A program made the translations under genes and the position numbers. Source: Ophiodon elongatus (Eukaryota > Chordata > Actinopteri > Perciformes > Hexagrammidae). From it: 64,000 nt of DNA. Where the stretch lies: positions 238,501-302,500 of the forward strand of contig JACSYO010002054.1 of the NCBI GenBank assembly GCA_016806645.1, given 5' to 3'. Below are positions 1-11,356 of this stretch, piece by piece. The notes beneath the pieces were generated by a model, which saw only the letters and a list, made by a program, of their open reading frames with translations, did no database searches and was not told where the DNA came from. Each line of letters begins with the position of its first letter. Position 1 is the first letter of the stretch.

Positions 1-754
1 ACATTTAAAGCTCTTGTATTATGCAAAGCTGGTTCAAGTTAAGGCCTTTTAAACATTTTAATTCCATTTGTTATTTCAACCTTGTCGTATGAAAGACATT
101 AGCTGTAATGAAGCCTGAGAGTTTTATGATCTGATTTACTGTTTGCTTTGATTATAAGGCTCATTAGCAAAGGTTTGTGTCTGTCTTGCTTAGCTGTGCA
201 GTGTCCCGGGTTCACTGAAAACATTCCTGGTCCTCAAGAGGCATTTGAGTTTGGACATTGGAATTCAAGTTGTCTCAGCTATTTCTCCGCATCAGTAAGC
301 TGATGTTCCCCTTGTCTGTGTTTTTCATACTGGACGGGGATCGAGGGAGGTTGCCACATTTTTCACAGTACGCTGATGGTGAGTATCTGCACTGTGATTG
401 TAAATTAGGCTCTTAGGAGTGTTCTTCATGTATCCAGCCCAGTGGTGAGGGACCATTATGTTGTTTGAAGCCCTCCAGATATAATTACTGCACTCTAGCA
501 GAAGTCAGTAGGTTTAGTTTGATATTATTGACATTGCTTGATGGTCTTCATATTATAATCAAATATCACCCAGTCATTATATTACCTCTGATGTGGTCAA
601 TGCGGTGCAGTGAGTTTTATGCTGACTGTTAATTAATGCTGCAGCTTTAAGTCGGAAAATAATACATAATAATATGTCTTTTCTCGTATTAATTTACATA
701 TAATATGAATATGTCAGGTAGTCTGGGTATGCTAACCATACACTGCAGCCCATA
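1..754. other. Unique non-coding sequence, regulatory-looking at its left end
   Basis: There is no supportable exon or RNA gene here. The first ~230 bases are AT-rich but complex. They carry an octamer-like TATGCAAAG (about 20-28) and, near 140-180, a run with TGTTTGC (forkhead-like), CTTTGAT (TCF/LEF-like) and CATTAGC motifs. That texture is typical of conserved non-coding elements near developmental genes, but conservation cannot be judged from one sequence. From about 360 to 754 I see nothing distinctive apart from AT-rich stretches. Confidence 0.45.
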
Positions 755-1315
755 AAATAAATGGACGTAGTCACTGTGACGTCATCCATTGGTTTGACTA
801 CTGTTTTAGAGCCTCAAGTTCAGCATTTTGGCTGGTCCGGACTTGGTTTTTGGTCGTCGCCATCTTGTTTTTTTGCAACCAGAAGTGACATGAGAGGGCG
901 GAGCTAAGTACAGTCGAATGCTGAATAAGACGTTTGTAGTAAACCAAAATGTTACAATTAACTTTCTTGAGCTGAAAACAAAAAGGTTAATGTTGTTAGA
1001 CAAAAAAAATAAAACATCGACAACTCCCAGAACAGACAACGCCGTGGTACTGTCAATCACAGTAGCCCCGCCCTAAAGCATACCCTGCTTTATGGTCTAT
1101 TTGACTCTAAATTAAACATAATTTCCGAAATGAACATCGTGCTGTATTGAAGAAGACTTCGAACTAGAGATTGAGACATAAACTCATGTTTACAATGTTT
1201 ACTGAGGGAATAAATCAAGAGAGAAGTAGAGTCATTTTCTCATAGACTTCTATACAACTAGAGGAGTCGCCCCCTGATGGACATTAGAAAGAATGCACGT
1301 TAAGGACTTATAGCA
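755..1315 (-). repeat. Dispersed ~0.55-kb repeat, copy 1 (inverted relative to copy 2)
   Basis: This block matches, in reverse complement, the block at 25938-26488 across almost its whole length. Shared landmarks in order are ACTACGTCCA, the CGCCATCTTGTTTTTTTGCA-type stretch, AGCAGGGTATGCTTTA, GACTCTAAAT, AAACTCATGTTTACAATG, AGAGAAGTAGAGTCATTTTC and the GGGGGCGAC end. I infer an interspersed element of a kind I associate with percomorph genomes. Neither copy shows clear terminal repeats or a coding frame, so the class (SINE-like or non-autonomous DNA element) stays open. Short open frames inside it, such as 806-1060 on the minus strand, are by-products of the repeat. Confidence 0.75.
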
Positions 1316-3332
1316 TTGGCTCCACTGATAACCTGACATACAGTGACTTCCTCACTTTCAAAGACTAGGGCTGGAAACCTTTTAAAATGTTTCTTACGAT
1401 GGTGTCAGTATGATACCTGAGTGTCAGTACTGATACCAAACTATTTCCTATTTCTTAGTACGTTTGAGAAACATAAACACGAAAGGAATTCAAGGCACCC
1501 TGAGTTCTGAGTATGATGAAAAACCTTTCATATTCCATCATGTTTTATCTAAAAGCCTTCACTCTTGTGTTGAGCCAACACCCTGTCATGTCATGTTAGA
1601 TCCTTTTTATTATATGCAGCAGTCAGAGTGCCTTATATTATTTCAAATTTGTTGTTCATTTAAGAAGGGAAGCCAAAAATATATCCCAAACGTTTTACTG
1701 AAAATGTGAACGTAATAATACAGTATAATTGGACAAATTAGACGTGAGAAAAGTCTGTTTGAAAATATGTAAACTAGACCCCAAAAAAACCATAACTTCC
1801 GGTACTGGAAAGTCTTCGAGACTCACAAATCTCGGCAGCTCCCTGAGTTATAGGGGCTCGATACCCAGCTCTGGAAGGCTGGAGCAGTTCATTCTGCCTT
1901 TTATTTACTTTAATGAGAATAACCCCTGTGTAGTTTGATCATAGTTGACATATGATCAACAGTAGTAAAACAAGCGCAAAATAAGCATATAATTCTGCTG
2001 CTGAGAGAAACCACGTGTGTGGTGTTTGTTGCTTGTAGACATATATAGAGATATAATTCAGTAAAATATGGACGTGACACTTTTAAACACTAGGGTGCTC
2101 TGGGACACATAATACATCAGACACCTTCATCCATGCAAAGCAGCCATGGTGGACCAGCCCCTGACTTACGTCCTATGCAGCCCTATCATACAGACCACTC
2201 CTTCTGATCCATAGCCATGTTCAGTAGCCTCTGTGATGCCCAGCATTGTGAATGCTCTCCAAAGAGAGCAGGCAGCAAAGCCTGTACTTCCCACCTCTGT
2301 GAGTATGCAGCAAACTCTCCATCCAGCTGCTGATGTCTGGCTATGGATCTTCTGCTATGGATCTTCTTAATCCTGTCTTCCTCGTGTCACAGACAGCTCT
2401 GACATCATCACCTACTTTTGAGTGTTCTGACAGCGGGAGGACTTCGGGCTTCAGAGGCGCAGCGCTGTCGGGGAACTTGAGCTGCCCTCTCACATCCACA
2501 AGCCGCTGACAGACAGCCAGTCTCTGTGGTGAGGAGGCACGTTGCCACACTGGACCGTTGCCGGGGTTGCTCCTGAGAAAGACATATCTGTCCCAGGTGG
2601 GCGAAGGTGCTTGCTGCCGTTGATGGTTGATATGAAGCGCTCAGCATCTGGTCATGTCGCCAACATTAGTGGCCTTTGGACAGCTGCTCCATGACTCCCT
2701 CGACTGTCGCTAAGGCAACATGTGCTTTGGGTGCCTCGCTGTCGCCCCGGGCGTGGAGGTTGATTGGACTGGTAAGCACATCATACACGGCCTGGATCAC
2801 AAACTCAATATGCTTGAGCTGCAGCACACTTTACCACCTAGAAGTCTAGCCTCCCATCTGCCATATCCTTACCATCCCGTTAGTGCGTACATGCCCATCA
2901 ATTAAGCCGCGTGTTTAATTGATTTTGAATATATTCATTGAAACATCTGGCCACTTCCTGTGATTCAAATTGGCAGGTGGTTTTCATGGTGGTGAAAACT
3001 TCACGTTTCTGGAGATCACAAAGTTACACACTGTCTTTTATTTGTATTGTTCTGTGGTCTGCTGGACCTGAAAGACTGGCACAAACGTCTTCTCCGAATG
3101 TTGACAGATGTTTCCCCAAGCTCAGAGACAGGATCATGCATCAGAGCAGAGAAAGAAAAGTGAGACTACCCAGAAAACAAGCATTAGCCACCAGCACTCT
3201 CTTTATCTCTGGAGCTACAGCAAAAACAACAAATGGGGTACAGTTAATGCACAGTACCTTATACCTGGGCACTTTCGTATTCTATCATATCACAATGAAT
3301 CACAACGGACAAAGTGTCAAAAAGCTGATGTA
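1316..3332. other. Non-coding stretch without recognisable gene
   Basis: Open frames here (for example 1464-1709 and 2720-2905, plus strand) are short, have no recognisable domain and lack convincing splice context. Around 1365-1440 a GATACC/TGTCAGTA-rich run looks like decayed repeat sequence, but no family is identified. 2340-2900 is more GC-rich than its surroundings, with overlapping short open frames on the minus strand, as expected from fewer AT-rich stop codons. Confidence 0.5.
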
Positions 3333-3341
3333 CCACACACA

Positions 3342-3421
<80 letters not shown>
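3333..3421. repeat. (CA)n microsatellite, about 39 uninterrupted units
   Basis: Dinucleotide CA is uninterrupted from about 3344 to 3421, preceded by a short imperfect CA start with one T interruption. It creates the Thr-His and Cys-Val open frames that cross this position (2938-3591, 3108-3434 and 3317-3724 minus). Those are not genes. An array this long is likely to vary in length between individuals. Confidence 0.97.
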
Positions 3422-3422
<1 letters not shown>

Positions 3423-3590
3423 TTTGGCTGCTGACTTGCATCAGTTAAGTCAAGTGTTGAGGAGTAGAGCAGGGATGATAAGTTGTGAAGGCTGGCAGTG
3501 CGTCTGCCGATTAGCCTGGCATCGGGTAGCACCGTGCCATCAGAGGCATTTCTCTCATGCCAAAGCCAGCATCGCACAAATGAGAGAGTA

Positions 3591-3633
3591 AAGGGAGGGG
3601 AGGGAGGTTGGGGGGGTGGTGGGGGGGGGGGGT
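3591..3633 (+). repeat. G-rich run with G-quadruplex potential
   Basis: Several G tracts lie close together, with runs of 3, 4, 3, 7 and 12 guanines within about 40 bases. This meets the usual four-tract rule for an intramolecular G-quadruplex on the plus strand. It starts 170 bp after the large CA array and is followed by CA- and CAA-rich sequence. Confidence 0.7.
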
Positions 3634-3786
3634 CTAGAGATAGCAGCGATGGGGAGATGGGAATCTGCCGAGCGACACAGACACAACAACAACACAAACA
3701 GAGGGGCAGGAGGCTACCTATCAATCAATGTTGTGTCATGAACGGGGTAGGCCTAAGTGTCACATAGCTGAATATGAACTGACAGC

Positions 3787-3833
<47 letters not shown>

Positions 3834-3860
3834 CTGTGTGCCTGTGTGCCTGTGTGGGGG
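3787..3860. repeat. (TG)n microsatellite grading into a TGTGTGCC repeat
   Basis: About 20 TG units (3791-3831) are followed by roughly three 8-bp TGTGTGCC-type units and then a G run. The TG tract is the reverse complement type of the CA array at 3333-3421, 370 bp upstream, so the two could pair as inverted repeats in single strands. Confidence 0.95.
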
Positions 3861-5005
3861 GTACTGCCACACTGTTTTCTTTATAGGTGCACCCTGCCTG
3901 TCACTGTCAAGATTGACTGCATCATAATCGACATGTTAAAGATGAAAGATGACCTTGAGCCGAGCAGATAGGCGAAACATTACAATGGCGATAATCAAAT
4001 AGCTCTCCTGAACACACACACACACGTAAGATAACACACATTTACTCTGCTTTACCATACCTTTATTTGCTGATAACATGTCAGAGTAAAGTTTCAAGTG
4101 CCTTTTTCTGAGAAATAATCCAAAACCAGGACAGACAGATATGCCTTCCCCTTCTCTTCCCCTCACTCTTTTGTCCTGCGGGGATATAATCTCAAGGTTT
4201 GATCCTCAAACAGAAGTCAGTGCTGATCGCACAGACACCTTTGTGCTGCTCGTATTTCCCAGCGTGGTGCCCGCAGAATATAAAACAAAGGTGGAGGGCT
4301 GAATGGGACGAGAGATGAGTGGACATGGCAGCAGTCGGTGCCTGTGTGTCACCTCGGGGCTGAAGGTAGTCTGTTATCTCGTAAAGACACAGTCATGCAG
4401 GCATGCTGAAAAAGACCACAGGGTGGGCGCACTTTATGCCGGTTTCAAAGTACATCAACTCGTTGACTTGCAGTTTATAGGATATATTTTAACCTGCTGT
4501 TGGTTTTAAATCACTTGGGCAGGTGTCTCAATAATTGCAGAGGGAGCTGTGAGGCGGTGTAGCCGAGGAAACACGTTTCTTTACTTATGCCTAATAAATA
4601 ACCTAATCACATAACGTGATGCTTTCTAAAAGTGAGACTAGTTTTGGACCGTTCATTGGAATTTGGTTGAGAAGTTGTATGAAGGATGCTGAGTTATACA
4701 GGAGGACATTCCTCGACAATACACTGCAGCTATAACACACATCGTCTGCAGTTGGTAGAATTGACCCTCCGCTAAGTCCAACCCCTCGAACGCAGATTGG
4801 CCAATCATAGCGTGCCGTCGGCCGGCTCTGACCAGGGTCCTGCTGGAGCTCCATAGACTCTAGTGTAAATGTTTCAGATGTTCCTCATGTTCAGGCTGAT
4901 TTAGTGGATTCGGAGCTCGTCGTGGTGAAAGATGTAATAGTGATACTTGTTACCCGGAGAGGTTTGAGAGAGATATACGTTTCTCAAAGTTTCTACATGA
5001 AAACC
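3861..5005. other. Non-coding stretch without recognisable gene
   Basis: No frame longer than about 80 codons is present and none resembles a known protein. A short CA run sits at 4013-4024. The rest is unique sequence of mixed composition. Confidence 0.5.
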
Positions 5006-5051
5006 TGTGGCGCTAACATTAGCACATCAAACTGCTAATGTTAGCGCCACA
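5006..5051. repeat. Perfect 19-bp inverted repeat (hairpin)
   Basis: TGTGGCGCTAACATTAGCA at 5006-5024 is followed by an 8-base spacer and its exact reverse complement at 5033-5051. Each arm contains the self-complementary core GCTAACATTAGC apart from one central mismatch pair, so cruciform or hairpin folding is strongly favoured. Related GCTAAC/GTTAGC motifs recur in this window (for example near 32880, 34880, 49222 and 53330). Such motifs are common in fish repeats. The function here is unknown. Confidence 0.9.
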
Positions 5052-5855
5052 TGTGCACTCCGAGATTCTTATGAATGAAGAGTGCGTTATAAATTAAATT
5101 TATTATTATTATTATTTAACTAGTGTTAGCACTTTTATGCTACTAAAGGTCAACTGAATGTCTACACATGCTGCTTTTTCTTTTTTATTGATTGTAATGG
5201 TGAATAAAGACCTACCCGGCTTTAAAAGAACAGTGTTGTTATTTAACGTCATTGTGTTCAGTCTGGATCTCAAGGTGATGTGGTGGTTTACTTTAAAACT
5301 GTGATCTGTAGCTTTAGCTTCTATCTTTATCTCTTGAGTCTGTTTTCACTGCTGAACCAGTTTGACATCCTGGATACATCCTTCAAACACTTTTTAGTTT
5401 TTCCTAAAATTAGACAATATTTTTTCTGAGGATGCAGTTAGTGACGGAGTGGTAGCTCTGACAGCTTGACAGAGTATAGGCAGGGGGCGAGGCGAGGCTT
5501 AGCGAAGGGTCACTTGCAGCAGCTATGCCTTTGGTTCCCTGTGAGTGGCAGCATGGACAGGCCTACAGTACATCTGTGTTCTAAACCGCTGATAATACTG
5601 TAGGTGGTGCATGTTGACAGCTATTGGGACCAGTCAATGACATAACAGCTCCACCTTGTTGAGGATCTGAAGCCTGTAAGTTATAAGTCAATCTCATTGT
5701 GTATAGCTAATCCAAACTAGTTGAAATTAAACATGAAAGGTCTACTGTGTGTTTGTGACGATGGTACAGAGTTTTGTGCAAGTTAGCACAAAAAGTGCTA
5801 TACAATCGTAGCTTTAGCATAGTGTAATTGCTCCTTTTCCTCGTGCACATGATGT

Positions 5856-5858
<3 letters not shown>
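5052..5858. other. Non-coding stretch; short (ATT)n run at its start
   Basis: A small ATT trinucleotide run lies at about 5098-5118. The remainder shows no exon, RNA gene or recognised transposon end. Confidence 0.5.

Positions 5859-5900
<42 letters not shown>
5859..5900. repeat. (CA)n microsatellite, 21 units
   Basis: A pure CA dinucleotide repeat. It is responsible for the Cys-Val open frame on the minus strand at 5707-5901, which is not a gene. Confidence 0.97.
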
Positions 5901-5903
<3 letters not shown>

Positions 5904-7409
5904 ATGTCTATACACATGCAGCCCTCTGTTTAGTTCCTCCTATAAGCCTTGGCACACCGACAACCTGACTCTTTGGGAGGCGGCATCAAATAAGGGTTAT
6001 AATAACACCAAAGTTGGTACCTCTGGGTATCATCCATGGCACCGCGAGGCGCTAGGGCTCTGCCAGTCAGCTGTATTGGGCCTGCTAATCACTTAATTAT
6101 TTTGGGCAAAACTGCTTTGGGGAGAGACAAGACCCTTATGAAGGTGCCGGCCCGTTGCAGAAACCTACGGACCCTCCTAGAGCCTGCCCCCGAGCTGTCA
6201 GGGATGAGGCGGCTCCGTCGGGGCCACAAGGTCTTTTTTTGAGGACAGGAGTAAATTGAGAAGCACGTGTGATACCTGGGTGTATGTATGTGTATGAGTA
6301 TTAAGCAGTGCCTGAGTTGTATGAGGAAACTGTACAGTTATAATAGCTCAACGTGTCTGTGTGAGCGTGTCGGAACCACTGCAGGCCGCCTACTGATAAC
6401 CCTGTCAAACAATCCAGCACCCCCAGCTGTCAGCTCTCCCAGGGGCTCTGCTCCTCTGCTAATGGAGACCAACTCTGGCTCTGCCAGAGGAAGAGGTGTG
6501 TCAAAACACCCATTATCTACTTCCGAGAAAACACTGGCACAGTGCAGAAACCCTTCGAAAACACAGTTTGAATGGATTCAGAAGAAAGCAGTCCTTTATG
6601 TATGTGAAAGTGCTTCAGGATGTTGTCCAATATGATCTGCTCAACTTCACAGTTTTGTATTTATCCTCTTCTGACTCACACAGATTGAATTATACACGTG
6701 AAAAGTTTGGAATTAAAAACACAGTATGACAAATGACTGAGCATGTCAATATTTAAAATAAATGAAATGTCTCACTTAGTGACTCATAAAATACAGTAAA
6801 TATTTAAAATGATGTATTATATGAGTCTAACTTCTAGCGTTTCACTATTAAACCAATGATTTGTGTGAGACAAGGTCTACTGTTATTGAAAGGATGATGC
6901 CCTAACTTTTAACAAGTGAAAACAGTATGGGGAATGGCCTCGCAACACCAGACTCCTTTGGCTACGTCAGTACTTAGTGATGAAAAGAAAAGTAGATGAA
7001 AGAACGGAGTAGGCAGTTGAGATTCAAGGAGAAATATGCATATTTTTTTCTTGTTTTAATTGCCAGCTCTCCATCAGGGTTTGGACTCAGATCTTGATAT
7101 GATAAAAAGCTGCTTAGCCTTACGATGGTGTCAAAGAGAAAAGAATGTGCATGCACCGGCGCTGAACCATAAAATATATTTCCATAGCCCTGTGTCCAGA
7201 ATGTCAACAGTGGCACATTGACAGATACTTACTTTTCAAAAGCTAAGCTATGACATGAATGAAAATCATCAAAATCAAGGCTGTTTCCAGCTCATGTGAA
7301 GTTTGAAAATGTTTTCATTTGGTTTTGATGCTCTATGAACGGCACAACAAAAGCTGATTTAAAAGTGCTGCCAGTGTCATGGCACCATCAACGCGACTCT
7401 ACCCTCTCC
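5901..7409. other. Non-coding stretch; possible regulatory block at 5935-6240
   Basis: No coding exon is supported. 5935-6240 is complex, fairly GC-rich and includes TAATCACTTAATTATTTTG (about 6085-6103), a pair of homeodomain-type TAAT cores. The short plus-strand frames at 6036-6242, 6288-6635 and 6496-6729 have no recognisable domain and overlap in different frames without splice support. Confidence 0.4.
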
Positions 7410-7442
7410 ACTGACCTGAGGTGCAGGACACCTCAGGTCAGT
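7410..7442. repeat. Perfect 13-bp inverted repeat
   Basis: ACTGACCTGAGGT (7410-7422) and ACCTCAGGTCAGT (7430-7442) are exact reverse complements around a 7-base loop. The stem is short and isolated, with no U-tract terminator context expected in a eukaryote, so no function is assigned. Confidence 0.85.
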
Positions 7443-7482
7443 CCCATAGAGGCATGTGAAATAAAACACAACCAGATGATGG

Positions 7483-7533
7483 GCATTACATACTTTTGTG
7501 CATTACATACTTTTGTGCATTACATACTTTTCC
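7483..7533. repeat. Short tandem repeat, 17-bp period, about 3 units
   Basis: GCATTACATACTTTTGT occurs twice exactly and a third time with a changed end. This is a small recent tandem duplication. It shares only its period, not its sequence, with the minisatellite at 18606. Confidence 0.9.
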
Positions 7534-8986
7534 AAAGCCCTTGTAAATTGGTCAGATCCTCACTGAAAACCCAGTTTGGAACACAGCATTGAAGAAATTC
7601 TATACCCTGCACTGGAGACTGTCCCTGGACCTCATAAAGAATCCCTGTACGCTCCACCCACATGCTTTTCATATGCCCACAAGGGTCAAGCAGGTTTGAT
7701 CCAGCCTGCAGTATGCCCTTGGAAATGACATTCATAGCATTATTAATTGTGGTAATTCACTGTAAATTGGCAAGAATGTAGTGGTTTTGCATATCTGTTA
7801 ACGTGGACCAAAGCCTGCTTTACATTGCTCAAGGCAATCGTGATTAATACGTGTTTTCATCCATGTTTGCAGCGCTCAATAGTTTAAAATGCAATGCTGT
7901 GTTTTTGACCAGACTTCTACTTTGTCTCTTCACTGACTTCTCATCCTCACTGTTCAAGGGGTGTCATGGCGGCTCAGCAAGCTAAGCCGGATTCCACGTT
8001 CTCTGCTGCGCCATGAGCAAAGCTTGGCACTTTGTCGGCCCGACTGTATGTCATCCTTCCCATCTTCTCTCCCTCAACTTTTCCATTTCCCCACCCCCTT
8101 TTGTTCACTTTGATAACGTAAAGCAAGAATGTCAGCAGTCATATCCATTCAAGCAGAGTTCCTGAACCCCTAAAAGTAGAATAAAAGTCGAACATCTGAC
8201 AACAGAAAACTATTATAGACTCTCAGAGTTTCTCTCACCATTTACACATCTATGGTTTGGTTACACCCTATTGGCACCAAAACCCACCACTGAGTAGGAA
8301 AAAGGAAACGTAGACATTTTGTCAGACGACCATCTCCGAGCCACTGAATTGTCAGTCACTCTGTAGTGAATTGAGTCTTTTCCAAAACCTGACTTCCTGT
8401 AAAGACATAGGTCTATTTTAAAAAGACACTGCATGCAAGGAGTGGAAACTGACAAGCCTTCCCTGCCACGTCCAAAACCGACACTAAAGGCCTACAAGGG
8501 GTATCTGAGGAGTTGGGAGTGAAAATGGTGTTGAACCAGCTGTAAATACCTTCACATTTGTAGCTCCACTAGGATCACATTTGAAACATTCTGACCAAAA
8601 AGAAAATGAGAAAATCATTATTACCCCCCCAAACTCCATGTCATGTGATCGCACAAAGACATTGATATGGCGTACATGTGGTGTCAAAATTGGACCAGGT
8701 AATGTGTCATTATGAGGAACAGCCCTCCAGGTATTTGCAACATTTATTGGAGTAAGGGAAGGGGGAAAGAAAAAAACACTTACCTTCTCCAGCCAATACC
8801 ATCAGTCTTCTTTAACAAAGTATATTACACAGATTGAACAATCCATCATAGCATCCCTACTCTGTTCTCATAAAGTGAATGAATAAATGCCCCTTTTCAT
8901 TTTAAAGGTGACTTTTTTGAGCATGATTTCTGCTGCAGTTCTTGTTGGTTTTGCTCTGGTCCGATGTAGTATCTGTCATTGTTAGG
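7534..8986. other. Non-coding stretch without recognisable gene
   Basis: Only short open frames without recognisable products occur (for example 7520-7735, 8261-8455 and 8484-8687, all minus strand). No repeat boundary is identifiable until the element starting at 8987. Confidence 0.5.
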
Positions 8987-9652
8987 CAGGAGTGGACCGG
9001 GAGTGTATGCTAGGGCAGGAGTGGCCCTAGCATACAAAAGCATATACAAACACATATATATATATTGTCCTGTCTTTTTTTTCTCCTGGAATTTTATTTG
9101 CAGATGCGCAGTGTACTGAAGGCACTTAGATCAAAGGGGGAGATGTGATTGGGCCATCCAAGTAGGATTTAATGGCATCTAGTGGCGAGGTTGCAGATTG
9201 CATTCAATTGAATACCTCTCTGCTCAACCCTGACTTTCCAAGCGTGTCAGAGAACTACAGTGACCTTCAGATGAAAGCACGAAAGGCTCTCTCTAGAGCC
9301 AGTGTTTGGTGTGTCCGCTCTGGGCTACTGTAGAAACACGGCAATGCAACAAGGCGTACTCACTATGTGGATATAAACGGCTCTTTCTAAGAAAACGAAA
9401 CACAACGCTTCTTAGTTTCAAGTCATTATTCACAAATGCTAAAACACAGTTATGAATATTATATTCCATTTATGTCAATAAATCCCCCTTAATCCAACAT
9501 ACTGTTTCTATAAAAAAAGAAATAGACAATGGCCTGATCTACCTGTTTTTATGAGAAGGTCAGACAAAAAAAAAGGACAGTCATGTCGGACCAAAGGGCA
9601 TGTCGGCCCACTGGGAAAATGCCGAGTATGTCAAATGGCCAGTCCACCTCTG
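8987..9652. mobile_element. Non-autonomous DNA element (MITE-like) with terminal inverted repeats
   Basis: The left end reads CAGGAGTGGACCGG. The right end, read from the other strand, is CAGAGGTGGACTGG, so 11 of 14 positions match. CAG-type ends suggest the hAT superfamily. TGTTAGG abuts the left end and recurs at the right end, although there it overlaps the last two bases of the element, so the target duplication is only suggestive. Close to the left end is a perfect 12-bp hairpin (9005-9016 and 9024-9035, 7-base loop). No transposase frame is present in the ~0.67 kb. The exact ends and the superfamily are inferences. Confidence 0.5.
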
Positions 9653-9795
9653 TTAGGGGTGTGTATCTTTACCTCCTGTTGACAATTCATCGTCTGCGAT
9701 ACGATACAAAAATGACTATTTGGTACAGTTTGATATAGCACTGCATTGATGCGCTCCAATCAATCTCTGATTTGATCCGATTCAGTTTATCTCTC

Positions 9796-9799
<4 letters not shown>

Positions 9800-9851
<52 letters not shown>

Positions 9852-9856
9852 CATAT
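9800..9856. repeat. (TA)n microsatellite
   Basis: About 28 TA units with single C interruptions near 9834 and 9852. The tract is self-complementary and prone to cruciform extrusion. It lies about 90 bp before the SINE. Confidence 0.95.
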
Positions 9857-9943
9857 GAAACTTGCTCCGTCTGCTTACAGCCTGACACGTCTGTGTATTT
9901 TCTTTCTTTTTTGTGTTGTTTTCTTCGACTGACATTGGACATT

Positions 9944-10235
9944 GGGGCGACTGTGGCTCAGTGATAGAGCAAGGTCATCCTTCAATCAGAGGATTTGCAG
10001 TTCGATCCCCAGCTGCGCCAGCCCATGTTGATGTGTCCTAGACACTTAACCCAGAATTGCTCCCCTAGCTGTGCCTGAATGTTAGCTAGAGTCCTGATGG
10101 GCAGGTGGCACCTGGCATGGTAGCCCCTGTCATCGGTGTGTGAATGGTTGTGAATGACGACATGTAGCGTTAAAACCCTTTGATGTGGTCGGAAGACTAG
10201 AAAAGAGATATACAAGTACAGTGCATTTAGCATTT
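9944..10235 (+). mobile_element. tRNA-derived SINE
   Basis: The 5' end starts GGGGCGA and carries an RNA polymerase III A box (TGGCTCAGTG, 9954-9963) and, about 35 bp later, a B box (AGTTCGATCCC, 9999-10009). This is the spacing of a tRNA promoter. The tRNA-related head (9944-10020) is followed by a non-tRNA body with GTGTCCTAGACACTTAACCC, a TCGGTGTGTGAATGG segment, and a GGTCGGAAGACTAGAAAAG 3' segment ending near 10235. This layout matches a tRNA-related SINE type I know as abundant in percomorph fishes. The head is too diverged to fold as a functional tRNA. The minus-strand open frame over it (9982-10269) is not a gene. No clear target-site duplication was found. Confidence 0.88.
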
Positions 10236-10885
10236 GTGAGCCCAAAAAAATTAAGATTTCAAGAAGCACACTCTGTTTTAGTTTTACCTGTCGGTATCAC
10301 CCTCGTTTCTGTACTATGACTGTGAAATGAACTGCATTGACAGTCCAAAACAATACATGGGCTGTAAATCCCACTCACCTGTCAGGGTAGTCTTCAGCTA
10401 TCCTGAAAGGAAATCTACTTTGCAAGTCAGTTTTTTATCTCTGATTTTGCATTTGCTTTGAAGACTATGCAGACCCTTTCCTTTCTCAAACCATTATTCT
10501 GATCTGCAGACCTCAAAGCATTTTGCCAGTGCACAGCAGTGTATTTGTTTTTTTAGGTTGTTTGCCCCTCACTGTGTCCCTCCCGGAACATTTCTCTCCA
10601 GATTATTTCTGCAAAATGTCACCCTCACTATGTTGCCTTTTTACCAGTAAAATGCCACAGGGATGGACACGTCTGCCAGACTTACCAAATTGGCCCTTTT
10701 TCTGCATTCAGAGAGCACCCGTTTAAAAGAGTTTGGATTTCTTCTTTGAATAATTGGTCTTCACTTTGATTTTTGTATTTTTTATTATTAGTTGGGACCA
10801 AATTGCTTCTGCGGCATCATCAACCATGCATAGCCATGGACCAGCTGACACACATGCAGTTCAAGCACACGGTTGAAAAACCATC
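10236..10885. other. Non-coding stretch without recognisable gene
   Basis: Unique sequence between the SINE and the next microsatellite cluster. A 67-codon plus-strand frame (10523-10726) has no recognisable domain. Confidence 0.5.
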
Positions 10886-10935
10886 CACACACACACACAC
10901 ACACCTACACACACACACACACACACCTACACGCA

Positions 10936-10970
<35 letters not shown>
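10886..10970. repeat. Interrupted (CA)n microsatellite
   Basis: CA repeats interrupted by CTACAC twice and by a CGCACGCG stretch, then a pure tract to 10970. The CG steps make it a strong alternating purine-pyrimidine (Z-DNA type) tract. Confidence 0.95.
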
Positions 10971-10973
<3 letters not shown>

Positions 10974-11110
10974 TAAACAGCCAAAGAGGCACACTGGTTT
11001 GAGGGTGAACAGGTTTTATAGTCGGTGCACAAATGCAGCTGCAATTTCAGGAAGCAATGCATATGTAAAATTTATTTATGCTTCTTCAAAAAAAAAATCC
11101 CCCCAAAAAA

Positions 11111-11112
<2 letters not shown>

Positions 11113-11156
<44 letters not shown>
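11113..11156. repeat. (TA)n microsatellite, about 22 units
   Basis: A pure AT/TA alternation preceded by A-rich and C-rich runs. It sits between a CA tract (10886-10970) and a TG tract (11322-11360). Confidence 0.96.
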
Positions 11157-11158
<2 letters not shown>

Positions 11159-11320
11159 GAAATTTCAACCCTCTTTGGAGTCTAAATGTAGTGAGTTTCT
11201 TTTATTGATAAAATGATTCAAACATCCTCAGTGTGAAATGACAGGACTTACGACGCAAATAATGAATAAAAGATGAAAGGGATTCTACCAAGCTAACCAC
11301 ATGAGATTCTGCTTGTGGTC

Positions 11321-11321
<1 letters not shown>

Positions 11322-11356
<35 letters not shown>

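Noticed and set aside
2938..3591. A 217-codon plus-strand frame, and overlapping frames at 3108-3434 and 3317-3724
   Set aside because: They are held open by the long CA array (Thr-His or Cys-Val runs) and have no recognisable sequence outside it.
7410..7442. A microRNA precursor or terminator hairpin
   Set aside because: The stem is only 13 bp, too short for a microRNA precursor, and hairpin terminators do not apply in this setting.
9944..10020. A tRNA gene
   Set aside because: The A and B boxes are present, but the head does not form a convincing cloverleaf and is continuous with a SINE body.
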